Source: Picochlorum sp. 'celeri'
Lineage: Eukaryota; Chlorophyta; Trebouxiophyceae
Direction: 5' to 3'
Length of the DNA stretch: 64,000 bases
Assembly: GCA_010909725.1 (NCBI GenBank)
Contig: JAACMV010000014.1
Location: 806,001-870,000 of the forward strand
Every line of letters starts with the position of its first letter. The first letter of the stretch is position 1. The notes under the pieces are model-generated. The model saw nothing but the letters and a program-made list of their open reading frames with translations, did no database searches and was not told where the DNA came from. The translations under genes were made by a program, and so were the position numbers. Below are positions 10,227 through 19,688 of this stretch, in pieces.

Positions 10227-12657
10227 ATGTCTACATCAGTAGCAACAGATACCACTAATGTTGCAAAAACAGTGACAAAAGCCTCATCTGTACAGAAAGA
10301 TGGAAGCCTTGCGTCATTTGCAACATTTGCCTGTATGACTGTGATTTGCGTCTTAGCTTCAAGTGTACGTGTATTTTATGATCTTACATATTTTAGAATA
10401 TCCTAAATGAAGAAAATCTGTTCTGCAGGTTCGTCTCTTCTCTGTGATCAAGTATGAGAGCGTCATTCACGAGTTTGATCCGTACTTCAACTATCGGGTC
10501 ACGCGATTCCTCTCAAAGGAAGGATTCTATAACACATGGAACTTTTTTGACTCATTTACCTGGTATCCTTTGGGGCGTGTGATTGGTGGGACCATGTATC
10601 CGGTACGTCCCTGCTGGTGCCTTTTTTCCTCCTTGCTGCTCTTGCATTGAATTATCGACAAAGACGATGGCATTATACTCTTCATGTGTTTGCAGGGGTT
10701 GATTTTCACTGCTGGCGCGGTCTGGAATCTGTTGAATTGGTTGAGGATACCAATTCATGTCCAAGAAGTGTGTGTGTTTACTGCTCCAGTGTTTGCAGCT
10801 TTTTGTGCCATTGCAACCTTTCTCTTTATGAAAGAAGTGCGGGGAACTGGAGCTGGTTTGGCATCAGCTGCCTTGATATCAGTTGTACCATCGTATATTT
10901 CTCGGTCGGTAGCTGGATCGTATGATTTGGAGGCTGTTGCCATATTTGCACTCATGTTTGTCTTCTACTTGTACGTCAAGACTTTAAATACAGGGTCGCT
11001 GGCATGGGCATCTGCATTATTCTTTGGGTATTTGTACATGGTTTCTTCATGGGGAGGATATTCGTTCATCGTGAATCTGCTCCCAATTCACTGTTTAGCT
11101 TGTATTGTGTTTGGAAGAGTCTCATATCGATTGTATGTGGCGTATGCACCATTTGTGATTCTGGGAGCCTTGGCTGCAATGAATATTCCAGTCATTGGAT
11201 TCAATGCCGTGTTAATGTCCGAGCATTTTGCATCCTTCTTGGTGTTTGGGCTGTTGCACTTGGTATTGGCAATCAAGTATACAAAGCAGGTTCTGTCGCC
11301 AAGTGCGTACAATGCAGCAAAGAGGGCTGTTGTCTCAGGTGGTGCAATCCTTGCTTCCATTCTGATTCTTCTTATTGTCAGCTACGTCGCTGCATCTCCT
11401 ACATTTGGATGGACTGGGCGAAGTTTATCGCTTTTGGATCCAACCTATGCGTCCAAGTACATCCCCATCATTGCATCGGTGTCTGAACATCAGCCTCCAA
11501 ACTGGTCCATGTTCTTCTCAGATCTCCATATTACCAGTCTACTGGCTCCTGCTGGAGTTATCATGTGTTTTATGCCTCTGACAGATGCGTCGCTCTTCCT
11601 CGTGTTGTATGGAGTCACAGCCGTGTACTTCTCTGGGGTGATGGTTCGTCTTATGCTTGTTCTTGCACCAGCTGTCAGTTGCTTGTCGGGACTTGCATTG
11701 TCTGAACTCCTTGGATATCTTGGACGATCCCTGGTTTCCACAGAAGCAGAAAATTCAGAGTCGAACAAAGAAGAAGAGGAGGTATCGTCGTCGAAATCAT
11801 CACAGAAGGCGAAAAAGCAAAAGGGAGCTGCTTCTGCTGCTGCAGTGGCCTCGACCAGAAAAAAGGTAGGCACCATGCATCTGCTGTCCAAGGATGTGGC
11901 CATCGTTGGCTGTATTGGAATCTCGCTCATGCTAGGAGTGTATTATAAACACGGAGTTTATATTAGTGGGAACATGTACAGCGCCCCTTCGATCGTTCTT
12001 CAGAGTGGAGGAAAAGTTTTTGATGATTTCCGTGAGGCATATGCATGGCTCAGACACAACACACCTGAGGATGCCAAGATTGCATCATGGTGGGATTATG
12101 GATACCAAACAACAGCCATGTCCAATCGAACAGTCCTGGTTGATAATAACACGTGGAACAATACCCATATTGCAACTGTTGGTAGGGCCATGGCGTCTCC
12201 AGAAAAGAAGGCATGGGACATTCTGGAAAGCCTAGATGCAGACTATGTCTTTGTCATTTTCGGTGGTGTGATTGGATATCCTTCGGATGATATCAATAAA
12301 TTCTTATGGATGGTGCGAATTGGTGGCGGAGTCTTCCCAGATATTCGAGAATCTGATTACCTTGATGCTGAAGGACGGTATCGTGTTGACTCTGAAATGG
12401 GCCCAGCCCTTCGAGAAAGTTTGGTGTACAAATTATCCTATTATAGATTCTGGGAGCTGTCACAAGGTCCATCACGAGGAATGGATCGTGTTAGAGGCAC
12501 AACCATTGGATACATGGACTATGAGTTGGAATACTTTGAGGAAGTCTTCACAACAACCCATTGGATGGTTCGCATTTTCAAAAGAAAGCCAGCACCAAAC
12601 GCTGATTTCGGCCTTGAAAACTCGTATGCCAAGTCATCGTTTAGGAAAAAACAATAA
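10227..12657 (+). CDS. STT3: oligosaccharyltransferase catalytic subunit STT3
   Basis: Three exons (10227-10364, 10429-10602, 10696-12657), joined in phase, encode 757 residues, normal for STT3 (~700-780). The first luminal loop carries the acidic EFDPYFNYR motif just after the first membrane helix. About 11-13 hydrophobic helices follow, and the C-terminal luminal domain carries the WWDYGYQ catalytic signature (~residue 570) followed by DNNTWNN. STT3 transfers the lipid-linked glycan to Asn in N-x-S/T sequons in the ER lumen. A Ser/Glu/Lys-rich cytoplasmic loop ([13 protein letters not shown]) sits between helices, as in plant and animal STT3. Start: the ATG at 10227 gives a short Ser/Thr-rich N-tail before helix 1. 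The stop is 39 bp from the stop of the opposing J-like gene. Confidence 0.95.
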
Positions 12658-12696
12658 TAGATGTATAACAATGTCACACGTATTCAATACCGTCAT

Positions 12697-13389
12697 TCAT
12701 TCAGGCAGAAATCCTCCTCCTGCGCCTCCTGTCAGGGCCACCTCCTCAGATGCAGCGGCTGCTTTGCGCAGCCTGTCTGCTAGCATCTCTCGAGCACGCA
12801 CCAATCTTTGCCGCCTCTCCTCCAGTGATAGGGTTGTGGAATCTTGCCATAAAGAATCCTCCCGTCTCTGTACCTCTTCCTTTAGATCATCAACACTCAG
12901 TGCTGCAAGCTCTTCTACATCGTCCTCATCGTCATGCGTCCTATTGTCACCGTCATATGGATTGTCTTTGCCATCCCAAGAATCCCACCACACATCATCA
13001 TCATCATGAATATCACTCTCAGCTACTACTACTGCTGCTGCTGATCCAAGGTGTGAAGAATGTTTCCTGCATTGCTGCAATATACGAAATGCCTTCTCGC
13101 AGTACTGCTTGGCTTCCATCCGGCACTTATCTGGATGAACAAGCTTGGCAAATGTCCCATACCGCTCCATAAAATATCTCTCGTCTCCCCCCTCCTCACC
13201 AAACTTGAGTAGTTCGGCAACTGCCTTCAACTGCCTTCTTCTCAACACTGCATCCTCCCTGCTCTCAGCATGCAATGTCTGCGTAAAATCTTCATCTGAT
13301 ACAATTTCTATTGCTTCCGAGAATGCTCCTCGATCAAAACATCCAACGACGGTGTCTTCCAGTTGGTATTTTGAACTCAATGCAGCCAT
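12697..13389 (-). CDS. J-domain-like protein with acidic centre
   Basis: A single exon encodes 230 residues. Residues 72-105 resemble helices II-III of a J domain, with the HPDK motif at 85-88 (LVHPDKCR), which in J proteins stimulates Hsp70 ATPase. The region before it could supply helix I. After it come an Asp-rich stretch containing WWDSWDGKDNPYDGD and a C-terminal helical segment with ERRQRL and a Gly-rich tail (GGAGGGFLPE). No Gly/Phe or zinc domain is present, so it would be a class III J protein. Cellular location is unknown, and no signal is evident. The gene is convergent with STT3. Confidence 0.6.
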   Translation of the reverse strand: MAALSSKYQLEDTVVGCFDRGAFSEAIEIVSDEDFTQTLHAESREDAVLRRRQLKAVAELLKFGEEGGDERYFMERYGTFAKLVHPDKCRMEAKQYCEKAFRILQQCRKHSSHLGSAAAVVVAESDIHDDDDVWWDSWDGKDNPYDGDNRTHDDEDDVEELAALSVDDLKEEVQRREDSLWQDSTTLSLEERRQRLVRAREMLADRLRKAAAASEEVALTGGAGGGFLPE

Positions 13390-14033
13390 GCCTCCAGGTC
13401 AGATACGCCATAGGGAGCGATGGATGAACTTTGTGTCTATCAATAGTAATAATTTAAGACAATATTCAGTTTTAAACAAGAATAGGGGGAATAATACAAG
13501 TGGCTGGTCTGAAGGCGATTTCACTGCCCTCTCCATGGAGACTGGCCCAGTCCGTAAGGATTGCTGAGGTATCAGCACAAAACTTGCTGCTGTATGCACG
13601 TACATTGCTTTGTGACTAGATCTCTCTCTATGTACCGCGTTATCTATCTCTCCTATCACTCTCATCTATTTTCCATGTCAATGTCCTCTTCCTCTATCAT
13701 CAGCTTTCTTCTTCACAAGAACTACACCTGCTGCTGTCCCAACCAACCTGATTCCTCCCACAAGACTTGCTGTTCTTGTCGCGAACCCAGGAATAAGGGC
13801 AAATGTATATATAGTATATGTTTTATGATTGACTGGATTTGTATTGTAGCATAGAGAGTTGTTCAAGGGCAATGAACAATTCCCACACATGCTGCTTGAA
13901 TGAAATACAACTGCAGTTCTGCTTGGAACATGTTACTCTCCCTGATTTACATGTGCATGAAGAATGAGATCATTACCGTTTTGTATTTCAAACAATCGTT
14001 ACTCATGAGAAACAAATAGCCTCTCCGTGGCTC
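13390..14033. other. intergenic with one weak minus-strand frame
   Basis: This 644 bp stretch lies between two minus-strand genes and contains the J-like gene promoter. An ATG-started minus frame at 13678-13890 (70 codons) ends in a Gly/Ala-rich hydrophobic segment followed by Lys and Arg. It could be a small membrane protein or an unrecognised last exon, since a good donor-like gtaagag directly overlaps the stop of the next gene at 14034. I could not build a convincing model. Confidence 0.25.
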
Positions 14034-14993
14034 TTACCATAAGAAAGCAAGCAGTTGCAATCCCAGGGCACCAACAGCCATGGTTGGCAAGAGCATTGGT
14101 GATCCAGACGATGGTGCAGACTCTTTAATGCCGTCTAATGTCTGAAGCTTGAACGGAATACAATCAACGTTAGCAAACAAGCCTGTGGAAACATCTTCAG
14201 GATATTCATACATATGCCATGCATTGTTGTTGCTGTCTCTGATGATGAAACTGAAGCAATCATCACCCACCAGGTATGGGACATGAGTCTCATTCGTTGT
14301 CAGTGTGACATTCTCCCATGCTGACCAACCGTCGGGAAAAACGACGGAATCCAGGTTGTTTTTCCAGTCCTCATCAGTTGCCATCTCTGATTCTGATGTC
14401 TGGAGGGCCCACTTACCTCCGTAGTTGTCTGTGACTGAGGCAAACCATGGAGGAATATAATTGTAATCTTTGCACTGTTTGGTCATGACCACCACGACAG
14501 TTCCAGGAGCGGCATCCACGTCTGATACACCACCAGATGTTCCAGAACTTCCTGAAGAAGGGTATGTACCAGAACACAGTAACTCTGCAATGATTGTCCA
14601 CTGATCAGTTTCAGAAATCTCTGGGATCACGACATTGTAGACACAATTTTCTGTGCAGTTGGCAGGAGCCATAGGAGATCTTGAGTCACAAGTTCCGTTA
14701 TTCCCAGGAGCAGAGTAATCCGTCGCTGACAATGCATATGGAGCAGGCAAAGGGTCAGGCAAATCAGAAGCTGGGGTCTTGCTGTAGTACTGTGTCGAGT
14801 TGGCCTGGTTGGTGATTTCCGTCCAGGTCGCCCCCCTGTCACCGTAACTGCAGTTCACCGCAATTGGACCACAAATGGAATCTTTGCAATTCAGCAGCTC
14901 AATAATATCAATCAACTCTTCTGATTCGGCGCGAACACCACGTCCGATATGGTACACCAGTACCACAACTGTAGCAAGATGTCGGAGGTACAT
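14034..14993 (-). CDS. secreted, probably GPI-anchored surface protein of unknown function
   Basis: A single exon encodes 319 residues. The N-terminus has a signal peptide (basic MYLRH, then hydrophobic TVVVLVY, with likely cleavage after GVRA). The mature part is Cys- and Ser/Thr-rich with several N-x-S/T sequons (NCS, NST, NGT, NCT, NVT, NET) and no recognised domain. The C-terminus is a small-residue segment (SAPSSGSP) followed by ~20 hydrophobic residues ending in FLW-stop with no cytoplasmic tail, typical of a GPI-attachment signal. I infer an extracellular, N-glycosylated surface protein. The sequence at the stop (TATGgtaagag) would also make a good splice donor, so an alternative C-terminus is possible. 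Confidence 0.65.
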   Translation of the reverse strand: MYLRHLATVVVLVYHIGRGVRAESEELIDIIELLNCKDSICGPIAVNCSYGDRGATWTEITNQANSTQYYSKTPASDLPDPLPAPYALSATDYSAPGNNGTCDSRSPMAPANCTENCVYNVVIPEISETDQWTIIAELLCSGTYPSSGSSGTSGGVSDVDAAPGTVVVVMTKQCKDYNYIPPWFASVTDNYGGKWALQTSESEMATDEDWKNNLDSVVFPDGWSAWENVTLTTNETHVPYLVGDDCFSFIIRDSNNNAWHMYEYPEDVSTGLFANVDCIPFKLQTLDGIKESAPSSGSPMLLPTMAVGALGLQLLAFLW

Positions 14994-15648
14994 CGCTTTT
15001 TTCCAGGCAAAAATGTACTAGTACTTTTTTAATGATAACAAGTTGATCTGTTCGGCGAATGCCAAATTCTATAGCCTTGGACCATTGGTCTTTTGCAGGC
15101 CTCGCGTCGCTCGCCTGTCTCGGTCGGTCGTCCGTAGGGCTCATTCGGTCGCCGTGTCGGTTGGATGGAACACGTAGCGTAATAGGTTGCTAACCGTATG
15201 GGTGCGTAGCGTAATTGAGGAACCCTAATATCTCATTAGAAGTGCATCACCTTTGATCCGGCATGGCATGGATTTGATGTGCCATGCATTGATTCTTTCA
15301 ATAGGTGCAGAATGTACATACATGCGATGCTATTACATCAACCTTATTCGGAAGTATGTAGTTGCTGGTCTCGTAGGGTAGGGGGATGTCGGTAGGAGAA
15401 GTCAACTGTCTGACACAGATCGATGGTACCACGGTGGCCACCGGTACCGGTGGTTCCGAAACCATGCATGGTTCCGGATCTGGATCGATCCGGGGATGAT
15501 GCACGGCTGGATTGTCCGTACACCCGCCGCCAGAAAAATAAGGCCAAAAGCAAGGATACAACGGTCAGAATACAATTATTTTGCTAAAGTGATCGAAAAA
15601 AGAACGCCTTTTTCTTGTTTCTTTCAATATCCACACCAATCGGCTTGT
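14994..15648. promoter_or_regulatory. divergent intergenic region with palindromes and direct repeats
   Basis: A 655 bp spacer lies between the GPI-protein and PLAC8-DNase II starts. It holds CGGT-rich sequence near 15118-15160, a direct repeat CGTAGCGTAAT at 15173-15183 and 15204-15214, a hairpin (GCATGGCA / TGCCATGC, 15261-15287), and the palindrome cluster listed separately. It also includes 153 bp that stay open in frame upstream of the chosen PLAC8-DNase II start. Confidence 0.5.
15433..15493. repeat. cluster of overlapping perfect palindromes
   Basis: Within 61 bp there are GGTGGCCACC (15433-15442), CCACCGGTACCGGTGG (15438-15453), AACCATGCATGGTT (15460-15473) and GGATCGATCC (15482-15491). 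An inverted repeat CCGGATC...GATCCGG spans 15474-15493. It lies just upstream of the first ATG of the PLAC8-DNase II frame, so in a promoter or 5' UTR. It could be a set of dimeric factor sites or a cruciform/hairpin element. Confidence 0.8.
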
Positions 15649-17436
15649 ATGGAACCTCACGTTGTGGACCCCCAAAGTGGTCAGCTTGTCCGCCTCAATT
15701 CTGGCAGGGGACAGCAGATATATCAAATTTCCCTCTCTCAAAATTCACAAGCATCAACACCATCACGCGCAGCATCGCTTCAGTGGGGAGCCGGAGCTGC
15801 GGAATGGTCCTCTTCCTGTGGTGATTGCTGTGACGATTGTGGGATCTGCTGCAAAGGGTTCTGGTGCCCGTGTTGTCTGCACGGTGATATCAAAGAGCAT
15901 GTGGATGGTGTAAGGCCTGAAAGTGGAACGTATACTGTGCTCTGCTGCATTCAGAGCTGGTGCTGTCTGCCATGCTTCAACTGCACAACATGCTGCTCTG
16001 GCAAGCCTCTTCGGTCCAAACTGAGGAGAATGTATGGGCTTTCAAAATCAGGCGGATGCTGTGGAAGTGACTGCTGCACTCATTATTGTTGTCACGCATG
16101 TGGTCAGTGCCAGGAAGCAAGGGAGATTTGGTTCAGGGGTGAGGCATTGAAAACAACTTTGGCTTCTACAACACCTGCAGCAACAACTCCACCTCCCGTT
16201 ATCATGATGGAATCGTCACAAAAAAAAGAAGAGAAAAAAGAAGAAAAACTATCAGTAGGATACGAAGTTGCATTTAAGAATGGGACAGGAGAAGGAAAAG
16301 ACGGAAGCACTGGTCTGGAAAGTCAAATCTTCATCAATGGTTCACCAGGTTGGCAATTCGAACAGGATATCAACGACTGGATCAAATCAAAACTTGCAAA
16401 TAATACTTGGGATGGAGTTTTGGCATATAATGATCAGAGTGATAAAACGTGTAAGGGCCATGCAAAAGGAATTGTTGTTTGGAACAAGCAGTATGTTGGC
16501 TGGCTTATTCACTCAGTTCCTCATTGGCCTTCGTTTTTCATCAGAAAGGCAGAAGACAACTCAATTTACTCCTCCAAGGGTACAAGTACAAAGATAGAGG
16601 GAACTGTGAACGTATTACCAAGCCTTCCAGAGAGCTGCAAGAGAGAAGGCCAATCCTTCATATGGACATTACTTGACAGGAGAAAAAGCTATCGCAAAGG
16701 GAGCATTAAAAACGGACATGGTATTGTGGACGAAGATACACCAGTTTCTGATGTGCTTGAAGAAATTTACAAGGTTGTCAATGCCATTGGAGCATGTGTC
16801 GTGACAGAATTTTTCAGTGAGAATGCAGAGAAGGAATTGAATTTGTACCATCATGATGCTCAGTTGAATCCTTCCACTGATATGACTCTGCTGTCGCTGT
16901 CCCCTGATACAATCCCTTCAGAAAGTCATCTGGTGCATGTGTTTAAGACGGGACACTGGGTTCCAGAAATCGATCCCTCATTGATCGATAAACACGTTGA
17001 GAAGAAGAGCATCACAAATGCTCCCGACTTTTACAGGCATGGGCTGCTTGAAGGATTTGGCCCAATGGTGACGAAAACACACATTGCCAAAACAAATGAC
17101 GAAAGGCGTGATGATCCAAAAATATGCAACGGAAAGGATCATCTATACTATTGTGACGCTTTTGTCCAGAAGGCTGACACATCCTGTTTTCAGGTGGTCC
17201 AAAACCAAGGAAAACAACACGAGTTGCATGGGGAAAACGACCATTCGAAAATCGCCTACTCATCTCAAACAAATGACGGACTTAAGTGGGTATTTGTCGG
17301 AGATTTGAACAGAAACACCTCCCAGGGATTGCGAGCTGGTGGTGGCATCCTGGTCAAGGATCAAATGTTGTGGACCCTGTTTCAGAAGAGACTTGCCAAC
17401 ATACAGCCCAAACCTGGTCTTGAGTATGACTTCTAA
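15649..17436 (+). CDS. fusion protein: PLAC8 Cys-rich domain plus DNase II
   Basis: A single exon encodes 595 residues from the ATG at 15649. The frame is open to an earlier ATG at 15496, but the extra 51 residues look like translated UTR. Residues ~55-165 form a PLAC8/cell-number-regulator domain (CCLHGDI, CCLPC, LRSKLRRMYGL, CQEAREIW). A Lys/Glu-rich linker follows (~195-205). The rest (~205-595) is a DNase II domain with both HxK motifs of the PLD-like active site, GHAKG (His271, Lys273) and DHSKI (His532, Lys534). It also has HSVPHWPSF and VGDLNRNTSQG...GGG. DNase II is an acid endonuclease of lysosomes or phagosomes. PLAC8 proteins associate with membranes and affect metal transport or growth. 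No signal peptide is seen, so how the nuclease reaches an acidic compartment is unclear. Confidence 0.9.
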   Translation: MEPHVVDPQSGQLVRLNSGRGQQIYQISLSQNSQASTPSRAASLQWGAGAAEWSSSCGDCCDDCGICCKGFWCPCCLHGDIKEHVDGVRPESGTYTVLCCIQSWCCLPCFNCTTCCSGKPLRSKLRRMYGLSKSGGCCGSDCCTHYCCHACGQCQEAREIWFRGEALKTTLASTTPAATTPPPVIMMESSQKKEEKKEEKLSVGYEVAFKNGTGEGKDGSTGLESQIFINGSPGWQFEQDINDWIKSKLANNTWDGVLAYNDQSDKTCKGHAKGIVVWNKQYVGWLIHSVPHWPSFFIRKAEDNSIYSSKGTSTKIEGTVNVLPSLPESCKREGQSFIWTLLDRRKSYRKGSIKNGHGIVDEDTPVSDVLEEIYKVVNAIGACVVTEFFSENAEKELNLYHHDAQLNPSTDMTLLSLSPDTIPSESHLVHVFKTGHWVPEIDPSLIDKHVEKKSITNAPDFYRHGLLEGFGPMVTKTHIAKTNDERRDDPKICNGKDHLYYCDAFVQKADTSCFQVVQNQGKQHELHGENDHSKIAYSSQTNDGLKWVFVGDLNRNTSQGLRAGGGILVKDQMLWTLFQKRLANIQPKPGLEYDF

Positions 17437-17807
17437 TCAGATCAGCAGAAAATACTATCAAAAACTTACAGACAATCAGAGGCCCAGATGTATTGCTCAC
17501 TGTATATGCACATAAGCATTTGTTGTCCTACCAAGGCAGAATTTTTCAAAAATTTTCAAAATTTCAAAATGTAAAACTCCGTATTACAATACTTTTAGTT
17601 TAGATGTCCCGACTCTAATCCCCCCATCAACCCCGTCACGTGACGGATCATTCGAATGAATTCATTTACGTCGACTCAGGTATCAACATCTCCATCACCA
17701 TACGCGTTGAGGACAAAATTGAACACATCCAGTATCTTTTCAATTTACTTTAATCGATCGTTGCATCGAGTTCTTCCCATTCCCATCAGAAGACAGCAAC
17801 GTCGATC
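17437..17807. other. intergenic, PLAC8-DNase II to SMT1
   Basis: A 371 bp spacer between same-direction genes. It contains an A/T-rich run of aaaatttt-like repeats near 17548-17572 and the palindrome CGTCACGTGACG (17635-17646), a G-box core (CACGTG) about 165 bp before the sterol methyltransferase ATG. Confidence 0.4.
17635..17646. promoter_or_regulatory. G-box-like palindrome upstream of SMT1
   Basis: CGTCACGTGACG is a perfect 12 bp palindrome with a CACGTG core, the bZIP/bHLH binding site of plants. It lies ~162 bp upstream of the SMT1 ATG. A regulatory role is inferred. Confidence 0.4.
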
Positions 17808-19054
17808 ATGCCCAGCCTCGGTGGACTCAGCGACTTGGTCGCTGACGCCGGCGCATACGCAGAAAACAACAAAACAACAGTTGCAATTGTCGGTGGAGTA
17901 ACAGTATTTGCTGGAATCAGTCTCTATATGAAGCGATCGTCGAAAAGGACCAAACCGGGAACCTTTGAGATTGGAAGTGGTTCTGTAGATCGCTCCAAAG
18001 TGCAGGATGAGGTAAACGATTATTATGACGAATTCAATACTCTGGAACGTGGAAAAGGAGCGGTTATTGACAGAAAGGAAAAGGTTGCCAACCTTGTTGA
18101 CAAATTTTATTCCCTGGTGACTGATTTGTACGAGTGGGGGTGGGGAACATCCTTCCACTTCTCTCCTCTTCTTCCAGGAAAGGATTGGCCTGCATGCGAG
18201 TCTGCGCATGAGGGTAGAATTGCTGCATTGATTGGTCTGGAACCAGGGAAGACTGCGTTGGATGTTGGATGTGGGGTTGGGGGACCTATGCGTACAATTG
18301 CTGCAACCAGTCAAGGAAAGGTGACTGGAATTACCATCAACCAATACCAGGTGGATAGAGCTGCCTATCATAATTCAAGACTTGGACTTTCTCACCTCTG
18401 TAACCCAGTTCGAGGTGATTTCTTGAATATGCCTTTTGAGGACGAGTCGTTTGACGGAGCCTATGCTATTGAGGCTACATGCCATGCTCCAACTGTACGT
18501 GCATCTATATTGAATAATAATCATCGGTTCTTCTTCCTGCTGCATATGAATAATAATTATGAATACTTATGCAGTTGGAACAAGTGTACAGTGAAGTGTA
18601 CAGATGCCTGAAACCAGGAAGTGTGTTTGTTGCATATGAATGGGTCACGACACCAAACTATGACGAGAAGAACGAAGCACACGTGGCCATCGCAGATGAA
18701 ATTATTATCGGTAACGGCCTTCCAAACCTTCGATCATGGAAGGTGGCCGAGGACGCAGGAAAGAATGTCGGGTTCAAATTACTCAAGAGTAGAGACCTTG
18801 CTGTCAAGGCAGATGGATCCCTCACACCCTGGTGGCACAGGCTCTCCACCAGTCTAAAAATCTTCAAGTTGAAAGCGAAATTCAACCATTCCCTCGTCAC
18901 AATCGCCGAGTACCTCGGCGTCGCTCCCAAGGGAATGATCCAGGTGCATCAAATGCTCGTGGACACGGGCATTGCCCTGATTGAGGGTGGTGAGCAAGGC
19001 CTCTTCACCCCAATGCACATGTTGGTCTTCCAAAAGGAATCGGAATCGAATTAA
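17808..19054 (+). CDS. SMT1: sterol C24-methyltransferase
   Basis: Exons 17808-18494 and 18575-19054, joined across an 80 nt intron, encode 388 residues. After a short N-terminal membrane helix (~22-42, TTVAIVGGVTVFAGISLY) comes the sterol methyltransferase signature YEWGWGTSFHFSP. It is followed by the SAM-binding motif LDVGCGVGGPM, the ATCHAP motif (interrupted by the intron just after Pro-Thr) and YEWVTTPNYD. The C-terminal sterol-MT domain is complete. The enzyme adds a methyl from S-adenosylmethionine to C24 of cycloartenol (SMT1) or of 24-methylene sterol (SMT2) in the ER, in phytosterol or ergosterol synthesis. SMT1 is the likely assignment, but algae often use one SMT for both steps. 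The stop is 26 bp from that of UEV. Confidence 0.95.
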
Positions 19055-19080
19055 ACATTGTAAACATATATATTTGATCA

Positions 19081-19688
19081 TCACACATCATATGTCGACC
19101 CCTCCGGCGGCTGTGGCAACTTTCTATTATGCGGTTGGGCCATGTCCCTTCGAATAGCAGTCAACAAGCTCTCCAGTGTACTGGATGATGTCCAATTCTT
19201 GATGGGTTCAAAATGCTTGTAATCTAACCGACCCCGCTTGTCTACCCCATTCATATGAATACACGTCACAAACCTCACCTTTGGAGGCTCGTTTGGATAC
19301 GCAGCACCACACTCAATATCCAGCGTGTAAATACGGCAGTCATGCACTGTCCCAGGAGGACCAATAATCGTCCCAGTCCAATGCGTCATGAGCATATCAT
19401 CAGAATTATTCAGCCCATAGCTCACCGTCCCATCTCCAATACCCTTCTCCCCTCGTTCCAATTCTTCCAACAACCTAAAATTCCGCGGCACTGTATACAT
19501 GGAGAATACTACTCATAAGAATGATGGAAAAGAAAAAGAGAGGTCCCTCTTGACAAGAAGAAGAAGACCAACAACAACAAACTCCACGTATGCCATGCCC
19601 TCGTCGCAGCATGATGTGATTTTTATTGGAAATAAATACAGAAATACACACCTACAACATTCTGTCCCTGCCCAGGAACTCGAAACAT
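19081..19688 (-). CDS. UEV1: ubiquitin-conjugating enzyme E2 variant (UEV1/MMS2)
   Basis: Exon 1 is 19652-19688 ([12 protein letters not shown]) and exon 2 is 19081-19490. The 161 nt intron splits a Val codon. The protein is 148 residues, the normal UEV length. Signature: [19 protein letters not shown] followed by [22 protein letters not shown] and [12 protein letters not shown]. The catalytic Cys of active E2s is absent, as in all UEVs. With UBC13 it builds Lys63-linked ubiquitin chains in DNA damage tolerance and signalling. The exon 1 start is chosen because splicing restores the conserved VVVPRNF; an ATG at 19500 inside the intron end is a chance start. Confidence 0.95.

Noticed and set aside
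13678..13890. Small membrane protein gene on the minus strand
   Set aside because: An ATG and a hydrophobic Gly/Ala segment exist, but only 70 codons and no upstream support; left as a note in the intergenic entry.
15496..15648. Earlier start (MMHGWIVR...) for PLAC8-DNase II
   Set aside because: The extra 51 residues look like translated UTR with no targeting character, and the next ATG (15649) starts a conventional N-terminus. Not excluded.
19081..19500. UEV as a single exon starting MYTVPRNF at 19500
   Set aside because: The ATG lies inside the intron end; splicing to 19652-19688 restores the conserved VVVPRNF and a better N-terminus.
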